From Clostridiaceae bacterium (lineage in GTDB: Bacteria > Bacillota > Clostridia > UMGS1883 > JAAYMJ01), in NCBI GenBank assembly GCA_012521455.1, contig JAAYMJ010000016.1:1-10801 (forward strand): DNA of 10,801 nucleotides. The letters run 5' to 3'. The notes below the pieces were generated by a model. It saw nothing but the letters and a program-made list of their open reading frames with translations. It searched no databases and was not told the origin of the DNA. Both the position numbers and the translations under genes were made by a program. Positions 1 through 6,102 of this stretch are shown piece by piece; the stretch's first letter is position 1; the number at the start of each line of letters is the position of its first letter.

Positions 1-67
<67 letters not shown>

Positions 68-73
68 AAAAAT

Positions 74-112
74 AAAACCCCAAAATCATTCGATTTTGGG
101 GTTTTTGTTTTT
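74..112 (+). terminator. Rho-independent terminator after tRNA-fMet
   Basis: A perfect 14-bp inverted repeat pairs 74-87 with 92-105 around the loop ATTC. The core is CCCCAAAATC/GATTTTGGGG, and a T-rich tail follows (102-112, broken by one G). It starts seven bases after the CCA end, so it ends the tRNA transcript. Confidence 0.9.
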
Positions 113-283
113 GTATCAGTTTATCAATGTTTAACAGAGAACTAAAACTCATTAAAACAATTTGTTTCTTTGCATAGTGTATCTTTCACAGAGTTCTAAG
201 ATAAGACCTCTGTGGTCGTAGGGTATGGCGGTAACCCAAACAATCCGCTTTTTTATTTTGCCAAAAACATCCTTATTTTAGGC

Positions 284-310
284 AAAAAAAGGCTGACGGT
301 TAAGTCAGCC
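284..310 (-). terminator. Rho-independent terminator of the WYL/small-ORF operon
   Basis: GGCTGAC (291-297) pairs with GTCAGCC (304-310) around a 6-base loop. Read on the minus strand, the hairpin is followed directly by seven Ts (290 down to 284). It is the first strong minus-strand terminator beyond the WYL gene and the small ORF ending at 414, so the transcript probably ends here. Confidence 0.75.
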
Positions 311-377
311 GGTATAAAAACAAAAACAAAGGATAAAGAGCTATACATAATAATCACCCAAAAATTTTATAAAACAT

Positions 378-403
378 GCCTTTTGCCCGCAAAAGGCTTT
401 TTT
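378..403 (+). terminator. Terminator-like hairpin with plus-strand T run
   Basis: GCCTTTTGC (378-386) pairs with GCAAAAGGC (389-397), and TTTTTT (398-403) follows. It has the form of a plus-strand terminator, although no plus-strand gene ends just before it. It could stop read-through from the tRNA side, end an unrecognised small RNA, or act as a weak first terminator on the minus strand. Confidence 0.55.
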
Positions 404-413
404 ATTTTTGAAA

Positions 414-551
414 TCATTTCTCATCATTAAAAATACTTTTATATATTGCCGCTCCCGCTCTTACTGCTGGCAAGGTACGATCCAACGCGGGAGGCATGTC
501 CTGTGCAGGGGGTTTGCTAATCTGAAATAACATGACATATCCTTTATTCAT
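414..551 (-). CDS. Small protein of 39-45 residues, overlapping the end of the WYL gene
   Basis: This open frame starts inside the last codons of the WYL gene (ATG at 551-549, WYL stop at 546-544) and ends with TGA at 416-414. A second in-frame ATG at 533-531 is the better start: AAAGGA lies six bases before it, giving 39 residues. The first ATG has no visible ribosome binding site. The product begins MLFQISKPPAQDMPP, contains LPAVRAGAA and ends FNDEK. It has no cysteine, signal peptide or membrane segment. The terminator at 284-310 lies downstream. Codons are ordinary for this genome. I recognise no family. A 7-bp inverted repeat, CTCCCGC (452-458) and GCGGGAG (487-493), lies within it, so an RNA element is an alternative reading. 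Confidence 0.45.
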   Translation of the reverse strand: MNKGYVMLFQISKPPAQDMPPALDRTLPAVRAGAAIYKSIFNDEK

Positions 552-1572
552 ACTTTTGATAAATCTCAAAAGCCGCGTTTTTTATATCTTCAGCAAGGCT
601 TTTTGGCTCAATTACCTTAATATGCTTTCCATACTGAAGCGCCCAGTATAAAAACGCATTTTTATTTACAAAAACGGTTGCTAAAATCGTATTATCATTT
701 TCATTGGAGAATATCACGTCTTTTCCAAACCAGTCCACAATTTCCCCCGCGATGTTTTTTTGAGCCTCAAAAGTGACGCAGACGCTTTCGCCTGAGAACA
801 TATAAATGTGTTCAGCCATATGCCTCGGCAAATCAAGCCCGTTTTCAAGGCCTGATACCTCTTCCATTGGTTTACATGGCAAATCTAAAATTTTTATATC
901 GGTAATTTTATCAATCCGGTAGTTTGAAACATTGCTGTATTTGTCATTATTGCAAATTAAATAATACCGCCCGTATGCAGACACAATCAGATAAGGATTT
1001 ATTATGTACTCCCTTAACTTACCTTCTTCACTTTTTCTAGGGTGGAGTTTTTTGTCAGTACCGTATTCATTATATACGAAAGAAACTTTTTTCTCAGAAT
1101 CGATGGCGCGGTTTAAAACCTCGATTGTATAAAACAGCTGCGGGTTTGCAATGGAATTGTGTTTTAAGCTTGCAACGTGGCTATACTTATCATAAAAATT
1201 ATAACTTGCAAGCTTTGAAACCTTTTCCACTAACTCTTCCAGCTGATGATAGGGGATGTGCTTTGAAAACTGTATGCTGTCAATTAAAAGCTTAACTTCA
1301 GCGTCGGTAAAGTCCTTAACCAGATACCAGTCAGTATAAATATCTTCTTCCTTGCCGTTGTTTTGCCGCTTAATAATTTTGTATTCTATGTTGTACCCGA
1401 AATTCACCAGTTCCATCAAGTTCCGCTTTATTGCTTTCCTGTCAACTTTTATTTTATATTCAGCCTCAAGCAGCGCGGCAATTTCCGATTGCGATAAGGG
1501 ATGGTTTTCGCTTGAATATTCCTTTAATATTTCATAAATGGCTAAAATTATGGATTTTTTAGAATTACCCAT
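544..1572 (-). CDS. WYL-domain transcriptional regulator (HTH, WYL, WCX)
   Basis: The 342-residue protein has an N-terminal winged helix-turn-helix (about residues 5-65, with SQSEIAALL and DRKAIKRNL). A WYL domain follows (about 150-230: NRAIDSEKKVSF, YLIVSAYGRYYLICNN, NYRIDKI), in which YYL stands where WYL is usual, then a C-terminal WCX-like region (about 255-335). WYL regulators sense ligands or nucleic acids, and several control defence or DNA-damage genes; no target can be named here. I chose the ATG at 1572-1570 because GGAAGGTG lies just upstream. An upstream extension of 42 codons is open but would start before the promoter. The gene is divergent from the XRE operon, with its own promoter at 1604-1632, and a small ORF overlaps its stop codon. 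Confidence 0.9.
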   Translation of the reverse strand: MGNSKKSIILAIYEILKEYSSENHPLSQSEIAALLEAEYKIKVDRKAIKRNLMELVNFGYNIEYKIIKRQNNGKEEDIYTDWYLVKDFTDAEVKLLIDSIQFSKHIPYHQLEELVEKVSKLASYNFYDKYSHVASLKHNSIANPQLFYTIEVLNRAIDSEKKVSFVYNEYGTDKKLHPRKSEEGKLREYIINPYLIVSAYGRYYLICNNDKYSNVSNYRIDKITDIKILDLPCKPMEEVSGLENGLDLPRHMAEHIYMFSGESVCVTFEAQKNIAGEIVDWFGKDVIFSNENDNTILATVFVNKNAFLYWALQYGKHIKVIEPKSLAEDIKNAAFEIYQKYE

Positions 1573-1603
1573 AAAAACACCTTCCGCATAATAAACTAAC
1601 AAA

Positions 1604-1632
1604 ATTATAGCATAATTGATTAAATATGACAA
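1604..1632 (-). promoter_or_regulatory. Promoter of the WYL regulator gene
   Basis: On the minus strand, TTGTCA (1632-1627) is separated by exactly 17 bases from a perfect TATAAT (1609-1604). Transcription would start near 1597, leaving a leader of about 25 bases before the ATG at 1572. The promoter faces away from the XRE promoter about 60 bases to its right. Confidence 0.8.
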
Positions 1633-1677
1633 ATTTTGTGTGCGGCGTTTATGGTACATACCCCAACAGGAATAAAA

Positions 1678-1743
1678 AATGTAAAGTGTGCTTGACATTA
1701 TTAATATAATGTGCTATTATAAATGTAAAGCAAACTTTACATT
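1678..1743 (+). promoter_or_regulatory. XRE operon promoter with flanking operator repeats
   Basis: TTGACA (1692-1697) and TATTAT (1715-1720) are 17 bases apart. The motif AATGTAAAG occurs at 1678-1686, just before the -35 box, and again at 1722-1730, just after the -10 box. The second copy is half of a perfect palindrome, AATGTAAAG-CAAA-CTTTACATT (1722-1743), covering the likely start site. A further perfect inverted repeat, ACATTAT/ATAATGT (1695-1712), lies mostly in the spacer. This layout fits repression by the XRE protein encoded just downstream; that binding is inferred, not seen. Confidence 0.75.
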
Positions 1744-1758
1744 AAAAGGAGGAATAAT

Positions 1759-1968
1759 TTGAAAAACAGGATTGAAGAAATTAGAAGCGCCCGGGGGATA
1801 AGGCAGGAGGATTTGGCAAAGGCGCTGGGGGTATCAAGGCAGACAATAAGCTCGCTGGAAAACGGAAGGTATAACCCCTCCATTTATCTGGCGCACAAAA
1901 TTGCGAAATTTTTTGGCCTGACCATTGAGGAAGTGTTTATTTTTGATGAGGAAGGTGAGGATAAGTGA
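1759..1968 (+). CDS. XRE-family helix-turn-helix repressor, 69 residues
   Basis: This is a minimal Cro/CI-type DNA-binding protein made of almost nothing but the helix-turn-helix (helices 2 and 3 at about 16-35: QEDLAKALGVSRQTISSLEN), with an acidic C-terminal end. Small proteins of this kind in Firmicutes usually repress their own operon. The start is TTG at 1759, preceded by a strong AAAGGAGG with a 6-base gap; no ATG competes. Its stop overlaps the GTG start of the membrane protein by four bases, so the two are probably translationally coupled. The palindrome and direct repeats at its promoter are the natural operator candidates. Confidence 0.93.
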   Translation: MKNRIEEIRSARGIRQEDLAKALGVSRQTISSLENGRYNPSIYLAHKIAKFFGLTIEEVFIFDEEGEDK

Positions 1969-2369
1969 AATTTGAAGGAAAAGTGATTTTAAACATTTTT
2001 TGGGTAATACTTGGGGCAGCACTAATGGCGCTTTCATCTTTTGGCGCAATAGACGCTGCAAAATGGTTCAGTTTCGGCGCCGCGCTTTTATTTGTGGGCG
2101 TATTGCAGGGCATAAAAAATATAAAATATATAAAAAATGAGAAATACAAAGAAAAAGTGGACACTGAAATCAATGACGAGCGCAACAAATTCATAAGCAT
2201 GAAAGCCTGGTCCTGGGCAGGCTACCTGTTTGTGATTATATCAGGTGTTTTAACAATTGTATTTATGATTTTAGGAAACAATCAATATATGATGATGTCA
2301 AGCTATGGAGTATGCTTAATAATACTCTTATATTGGATATCCTATCTTGTTTTGAGAAGAAAATCTTAA
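1965..2369 (+). CDS. Small four-helix membrane protein, partner of the XRE repressor
   Basis: The 134-residue protein has probable membrane segments at about 8-28, 35-50, 83-104 and 112-131. A charged, lysine-rich loop lies between the two pairs (about 51-80), and it ends in RRKS. The loop carries NDERNKF just before the third helix; similar DER motifs occur in small uncharacterised membrane proteins found next to XRE regulators (DUF2178-like, assigned from memory). Function is unknown. The GTG start at 1965 lies within the stop region of the XRE gene, with GGTGAGG upstream. The pairing suggests a membrane protein made under control of its neighbour, perhaps for stress or envelope sensing, but nothing in the sequence proves it. 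Confidence 0.85.
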   Translation: MKFEGKVILNIFWVILGAALMALSSFGAIDAAKWFSFGAALLFVGVLQGIKNIKYIKNEKYKEKVDTEINDERNKFISMKAWSWAGYLFVIISGVLTIVFMILGNNQYMMMSSYGVCLIILLYWISYLVLRRKS

Positions 2370-2389
2370 AGCCGTCGTAGCGGCGGTTT
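2369..2389 (+). repeat. Hairpin at the end of the membrane protein gene, no T run
   Basis: CCGTCG (2372-2377) pairs with CGGCGG (2381-2386) around TAG with one G:U pair, and the stem extends with A:T and G:U pairs to 2369/2389. No T run follows, so it is not a normal terminator. An imperfect hairpin (about 2391-2414) and then a true terminator come next. Its arm AAAGCCGTC is the same as that of the terminator at 2580. Confidence 0.5.
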
Positions 2390-2416
2390 CAGCGTTGATA
2401 AGTCAATGCGCTAAAC

Positions 2417-2441
2417 AAAAGCCCTAAATCCCGGGCTTTTT
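2417..2441 (+). terminator. Terminator of the XRE/membrane protein operon
   Basis: AAAAGCCC (2417-2424) pairs with GGGCTTTT (2433-2440) around an 8-base loop, and the T run is part of the stem. It lies about 50 bases after the membrane protein stop, so it ends this two-gene transcript, though the T tail is short. Confidence 0.7.
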
Positions 2442-2624
2442 AAAACTTAACTTCCGCTTGTGTTGCGCAAGGGTTTGATTTTGCTATGCTTGTTTACTAG
2501 GCAGAACCCCAAAAACCACGGAATTTAACCAAGCGGCCTAACAATCAAAAACCGTTCATACATGCAGTTTATCTGAAGTATAAAGCCGTCATTACGACGG
2601 CTTTATTTTTTTTCCAAAAAATAA
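2442..2624 (+). ncRNA. Candidate structured RNA or leader between two operons
   Basis: No protein gene is visible here, but two competing folds are. CCGCTTG (2454-2460) can pair perfectly with CAAGCGG (2530-2536). Alternatively CTTGTG (2457-2462) pairs with CGCAAG (2465-2470), next to GGGTT...AACCC (2471-2475/2505-2509), with TTCCG (2452-2456) and CGGAA (2519-2523) closing a three-way junction. A very strong terminator (2580-2613) follows. Mutually exclusive stems before a terminator are what a riboswitch or a small regulatory RNA would show. No promoter is clear upstream, and it matches no riboswitch I know; in particular it lacks the THI-box and guanidine-I motifs. Confidence 0.3.
2580..2613 (+). 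terminator. Strong rho-independent terminator before the ABC operon
   Basis: A perfect 11-bp stem, ATAAAGCCGTC (2580-2590) with GACGGCTTTAT (2596-2606), encloses the loop ATTAC and is followed by a run of Ts to 2613. It sits about 140 bases after the XRE operon terminator, so it is either a back-up or the end of a separate RNA. The ABC operon promoter begins 12 bases later. Confidence 0.85.
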
Positions 2625-2676
2625 TTGACAACACAAGAAAATTATGCTAACATATATGACATATTAAATATATATG
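2625..2676 (+). promoter_or_regulatory. Promoter of the ABC importer operon, with an inverted repeat at the start site
   Basis: A perfect TTGACA (2625-2630) is 17 bases from TAACAT (2648-2653), which has an extended -10 (TGC just before it). CATATAT (2651-2657) and ATATATG (2670-2676) form an inverted repeat over the likely start site, near 2660, and could be an operator. Because the region is very AT-rich, the repeat is weak evidence. The leader before the first gene is about 60 bases, with no riboswitch-sized structure. Confidence 0.65.
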
Positions 2677-2717
2677 AATAATATGATATTGTAAAAAGCT
2701 GCACCGGGGTGAAGAAA

Positions 2718-3491
2718 TTGAGCGGGTATGCAATAAAAATAGATAATATCACAAAGGTTTTTTATGACGCAAAGGGAAAAGGGAGAGTTGTTTTAGACAA
2801 TGTGTCTTTAAACATTAATGCGGGGGATTTTGTGTCCCTGCTTGGCCCCTCGGGCTGCGGGAAAACAACGCTTCTTAGGATAATTGCGGGTTTGGAAGAA
2901 AAAACTTCAGGAGGTATTTCGGTTTTCGGCATGTCCCCAAGGGACGCAAGGGTTAAAAATACATATGGCTTTGTGTTCCAAGACCCGTCACTTTTGGAAT
3001 GGCGGACAGTCCTTGAAAATGTTTGCCTTCCCTTGGAGTTAAAAAAGGTTCCAAAGAAAAAGCGGATTGAAATCGCAAGGGAAAAGTTAAGCCTTGTGGA
3101 TTTATCGGCATATGAAAAAAATTACCCGTCAGAACTAAGCGGGGGAATGAAACAGCGGGTGGGAATTGCCAGAGCCTTAGTTACAGAGCCTGAAATCCTC
3201 CTTATGGATGAACCTTTTTCCGCCCTTGATGAATTCACTAAAGAAAGGCTTTATAACGATATTTTGCGGATTTGGCAGAAAACCAACAAAACCATTGTGT
3301 TTGTAACCCACAACATAAATGAGGCGGTAAAACTTTCAAACAAAGTGTGTGTGATGACCACAAACTCGGCAAAAATTGCCAAGGTAGCGGAAATTGACAT
3401 ACCCTACCCAAGGAAACGCAATGTGGATTTTATAAATAAAGTATCTGAAATTAAAGAAATCTTTGAGGGGTACTTTTATGAAAACATCTAA
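2718..3491 (+). CDS. ABC importer ATP-binding protein (SsuB/TauB/ThiZ type)
   Basis: This 257-residue ATPase powers the importer encoded by the next three genes. It shows Walker A GPSGCGKTT (43-51), the Q-loop FVFQDP (85-90), the signature LSGGMKQR (140-147), Walker B LLMDEP (161-166), the D-loop SALD (168-171) and the switch histidine VTH (His198), so all catalytic elements are intact. The family is the nitrate/sulfonate/taurine/thiamine-pyrimidine group. I prefer the TTG start at 2718, because GGGGTGA lies six bases before it; a GTG at 2709 would add three residues but overlaps that ribosome binding site. The first permease starts inside its last codons (14-base overlap). Confidence 0.93.
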   Translation: MSGYAIKIDNITKVFYDAKGKGRVVLDNVSLNINAGDFVSLLGPSGCGKTTLLRIIAGLEEKTSGGISVFGMSPRDARVKNTYGFVFQDPSLLEWRTVLENVCLPLELKKVPKKKRIEIAREKLSLVDLSAYEKNYPSELSGGMKQRVGIARALVTEPEILLMDEPFSALDEFTKERLYNDILRIWQKTNKTIVFVTHNINEAVKLSNKVCVMTTNSAKIAKVAEIDIPYPRKRNVDFINKVSEIKEIFEGYFYENI

Positions 3492-4260
3492 AAAGCTCAT
3501 AAGCTTAAGTGTATGGCTTATATTATTTGTCTTAATTTGGGAAGCCGCGGCAATGGTGCTTTCAGACATACTTCATGACCCCCTTGCGGAAAAAAAGGTG
3601 CCAAAATTATTAACCATTGCAAAAAGCTTTTTAGAAAACTACCAAGTTATTTTAAACCAGTCCTTCATCACTCTTTCCTATGCCTTTTCAGGCTTATTGA
3701 TAGGAACCGCATTGGGCGTTATTTTGGCAATAACGCTCAGGCTTTCAAAAACATTGGAAAAAGCAGTTTTGCCGTATTTGCTTGCCTCTCAGATGGTGCC
3801 AATTTTAGGCCTTGCGCCAATAATGTTTGGGCTTTTTAAGAATATTTCCGCCTGCAGGGTTGCGATTTGCGCCTACACCACCTTTTTTCCGGTTTCATTG
3901 AATATGCTCTTAGGGTTAAATTCAGTGCCTGAAAACTTAAATTCCATGATGAGGGTATTTGGCGCAAAGAAATTTCAAATATATAAGAAGCTATTAATCC
4001 CGTTTTCCTTGCCTTATTTGTTTTCAGGCCTCAAAATATCCGCGCCCGTGGCAATTTCCGCTTCAATTTTAGCGGACACCTTAAGCGCGAAAGACGGCAT
4101 TGGCTATGTAATAATCTATACCTTATACGGCGCGGGAACTGCGGGGCAGTTTTGGCCGGCAATTATTGTATCAGCCCTTTTAGGCGTGCTTTCATTTTTT
4201 GCGGTAAATTTCATAGAAGCCATACTTTTGCCAAAAAAAATCAGGGTGGATGAACAATGA
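3478..4260 (+). CDS. ABC importer permease, first subunit
   Basis: The 260-residue membrane protein belongs to the BPD transport group of the nitrate/taurine/NMT1 class. About six membrane segments are visible, beginning at residues 8-28, 66-88 and 97-120. The EAA loop that docks on the ATPase is at about 161-180 (FGAKKFQIYKKLLIPFSLP). The ATG at 3478 has GAGGGG seven bases upstream; an in-frame TTG fifteen bases earlier would overlap that site. The gene overlaps the ATPase gene by 14 bases and the second permease by 4 (ATGA), so the subunits are made together. Two different permeases imply a heterodimeric channel, whereas many importers of this class use a homodimer. Confidence 0.92.
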   Translation: MKTSKKLISLSVWLILFVLIWEAAAMVLSDILHDPLAEKKVPKLLTIAKSFLENYQVILNQSFITLSYAFSGLLIGTALGVILAITLRLSKTLEKAVLPYLLASQMVPILGLAPIMFGLFKNISACRVAICAYTTFFPVSLNMLLGLNSVPENLNSMMRVFGAKKFQIYKKLLIPFSLPYLFSGLKISAPVAISASILADTLSAKDGIGYVIIYTLYGAGTAGQFWPAIIVSALLGVLSFFAVNFIEAILLPKKIRVDEQ

Positions 4261-5033
4261 AAAGAGTTTCTGATTTTATATATCCCCTTTTATTTGGGGT
4301 TATCCTCATAGCGCTGCTTCAGTTAAAAATAATCCACGCAGTTTTTAATATTAAGACTTTGCAGCTTCCGCTGCCGTATGACATATTTAAAGCGTTTGTC
4401 TTAAACGCAAAAGATTTTGTTCCCCATATATATGTGACCATAATCCCCGCCATCTGCGGCCTGTTAATTGGCGCGGCATTAGGATATATTTACGCGGTGT
4501 TTGTAACCCTTTTTAAAAACGCGGGGTTTGGGTTTTTGTTTTTGGTAACACTCATAAACTCAATCCCGGTTGTGGCCCTTGCCCCCCTTATGAACAGGTG
4601 GTTTCCGGGCTCATTTATGCCAAAAATTATCGTAATAATCCTTGCCGCATCGGGAATTATGGCGCAAAACGCGTATATGGGGCTAAATAATATATCAAAA
4701 TCCATGGTTGATTTAATGAAAACCTACGGCGCAGGGAGATTTGAAATTTTAGGAAAAATCCAAATCCCTAATAGCCTTCCGAATGTGTTTTCAGCGTTAA
4801 AGCTTGGGGTTTCTTCAACAATGCTTGCCACAATTATAAGCGAGTTTTTCGCAAGCGATACAAAAGGCCTTGGGTATATGATTAAATATACCCTTAAAGT
4901 CGGAAATCAAAAACACATAGGCTGGGCCTATATTTTAGTGGTTTCAATTTTAAGCATAACTTTATATCTTTTGGTTTATTGCCTTGAGCGGCGCATTCTA
5001 TCATGGCATGTGTCGCAAAAAAGGTTAAAATAA
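4257..5033 (+). CDS. ABC importer permease, second subunit
   Basis: This 258-residue membrane protein is a diverged relative of the preceding permease, with the same plan. It has an N-terminal helix (about 8-24), further helices from about 60, and the EAA loop at about 157-178 (TYGAGRFEILGKIQIPNSLP), followed by a conserved ISEFFASDTKGLGYMI region. It starts at an ATG sharing four bases with the stop of the first permease, with AGGGTGG upstream. It would pair with the first permease to form the channel. The gap to the binding-protein gene is 22 bases. Confidence 0.92.
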   Translation: MKRVSDFIYPLLFGVILIALLQLKIIHAVFNIKTLQLPLPYDIFKAFVLNAKDFVPHIYVTIIPAICGLLIGAALGYIYAVFVTLFKNAGFGFLFLVTLINSIPVVALAPLMNRWFPGSFMPKIIVIILAASGIMAQNAYMGLNNISKSMVDLMKTYGAGRFEILGKIQIPNSLPNVFSALKLGVSSTMLATIISEFFASDTKGLGYMIKYTLKVGNQKHIGWAYILVVSILSITLYLLVYCLERRILSWHVSQKRLK

Positions 5034-5055
5034 ATTTTAAGAAAGGGTGAATAAG

Positions 5056-6102
5056 TTGAAAAAATTAGCCGAACTATTATTGGCACTATCTTTATTTACG
5101 GGGGTTTTGGCAGGTTGCGGCAGCAATAGTGCTAATTTAAATAGCAATGAAAACCCAAACCAAATTGCGCAAAAGGAACCAGACAAAATCACGGTGCAGT
5201 CCCTATGGCTTCCGCAGGGCCAGTTTGCGGGGCTTTATGTGGCAAAGGAACTGGGCTTTTATGAAGATGAGGGAATTGACGTAACCATCCTTCCAGGCGG
5301 CACGGATGTAAGCTCGGAAGAACAGGTGGAAAACGACGTCGCCCAAGTGGGCGTAGCCTTTTACTCCAGCGTCCTTACATACCAGGAAGGGGGATATGAC
5401 TTTATAAATGTGTTCCAAACCTTCAAAGAAAGCCCCCAGTATTTGGTCGCTAAAGCCGGAAGCGGTATTACAAGCGGTAAGGACTTAAAAGGCAAAAAAG
5501 TCGGAAGCTGGTTTGGCGGAAGACAGTATGAGTTTTACGCCCTTGCCCAGAAATATGGGTATGATATACAAAAGGATATAAACTGGGTACAGCAGGATTA
5601 CACCATGGACCAGTTTATCTCGGGAGAAATAGATGTGGCGTCTGCCATGAGCTATAATGAGTATTTGTTGCTTTTGGAAAACTTCAAGGAAGAAGAAATT
5701 AACGTAATTGACATGAACAAAGAAGGGGTGGCTATGCTTGAAGACTGCCTCTTTGTTAAACGCTCATGGGCGGAAAAAAACCGCGATTTGCTAGTCAGGT
5801 TTTTGCGCGCCACAATTAAAGGTTGGAAATACACTGCCGAAAACCCCGAAAAGGCCGCGGAAATTGTTCACGAAATCGGGCAAACCAGCTCATTGCAGCA
5901 CCAGATTAATATGATCAAAAAGGTGATTGAATTTGTAATACCAAAAGGGTCTGATTCTGATAAAATCGGTTATTTGGACAGGGAAAAAATCCAGCAGACC
6001 ATTGATTTAGGATTTAACACAGGTTTAATTAAAAATAAAATCGACATTGATAAAAGCATTGATTCTTCATATTGGGAAGAAGCAATAAGGGGGATTAAAT
6101 AA
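5056..6102 (+). CDS. NMT1/THI5-like substrate-binding lipoprotein of the ABC importer
   Basis: The 348-residue precursor has a lysine start (MKK), a hydrophobic segment and the lipobox VLAGC with the lipidated Cys at 21, then a low-complexity Ser/Asn linker (about 22-40). The mature protein is a type II periplasmic-binding fold of the NMT1/THI5 family: WLPQGQFAGLYVAKELGFY (51-69), the nucleotide-like G-rich region SWFGGRQYEF (151-160) and MSYNEY (198-203). ThiY of this family binds formylaminopyrimidine for thiamine salvage; other members bind other small compounds. I chose the TTG at 5056 because AAAGGGTGA lies five bases upstream and it gives a standard signal peptide; a GTG nine bases earlier overlaps that site. 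The substrate is not decided by sequence, and no THI-box is seen. Confidence 0.9.
   Translation: MKKLAELLLALSLFTGVLAGCGSNSANLNSNENPNQIAQKEPDKITVQSLWLPQGQFAGLYVAKELGFYEDEGIDVTILPGGTDVSSEEQVENDVAQVGVAFYSSVLTYQEGGYDFINVFQTFKESPQYLVAKAGSGITSGKDLKGKKVGSWFGGRQYEFYALAQKYGYDIQKDINWVQQDYTMDQFISGEIDVASAMSYNEYLLLLENFKEEEINVIDMNKEGVAMLEDCLFVKRSWAEKNRDLLVRFLRATIKGWKYTAENPEKAAEIVHEIGQTSSLQHQINMIKKVIEFVIPKGSDSDKIGYLDREKIQQTIDLGFNTGLIKNKIDIDKSIDSSYWEEAIRGIK

Larger units (their letters stand above)
113..413. other. Intergenic region with several hairpins, no convincing gene
   Basis: No reading frame here has both a ribosome binding site and plausible composition. Visible structures on the plus strand are CACAGAG (187-193) with CTCTGTG (208-214), GGGT (221-224) with ACCC (234-237), and TTTTGCC (256-262) with GGCAAAA (281-287), plus the two terminator-like hairpins listed separately. 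In addition GCGG (228-231), in the loop of the second hairpin, can pair with CCGC (245-248), which would make an H-type pseudoknot. No clear plus-strand promoter precedes these. It may be a small RNA or simply the 3' flank of the minus-strand operon; no Rfam family was recognised. Confidence 0.35.

Noticed and set aside
187..214. Possible preQ1-I riboswitch (CAGAG...TTCTA...CTCTG pattern)
   Set aside because: The A-rich tail needed for the pseudoknot is missing and no queuosine gene follows.
212..430. A 72-codon plus-strand ORF starting with GTG
   Set aside because: It has no ribosome binding site, runs through two terminator-like hairpins, and its composition looks like translated structured DNA.
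1573..1698. A 42-codon N-terminal extension of the WYL protein
   Set aside because: It would begin upstream of the TTGTCA/TATAAT promoter, has no ribosome binding site, and lies before the normal HTH start; the ATG at 1572 has GGAAGGTG.
2369..2606. Shared AAAGCCGTC arm in hairpins at 2369 and 2580 as an inserted repeat element
   Set aside because: The similarity is short and limited to terminator stems, with no longer shared flanks or target duplication.
2442..2717. THI-box (TPP) or guanidine-I riboswitch before the importer
   Set aside because: The conserved segments of either family (for example CTGAGA with the later GATC/GGTAATACC-like parts) are not present.
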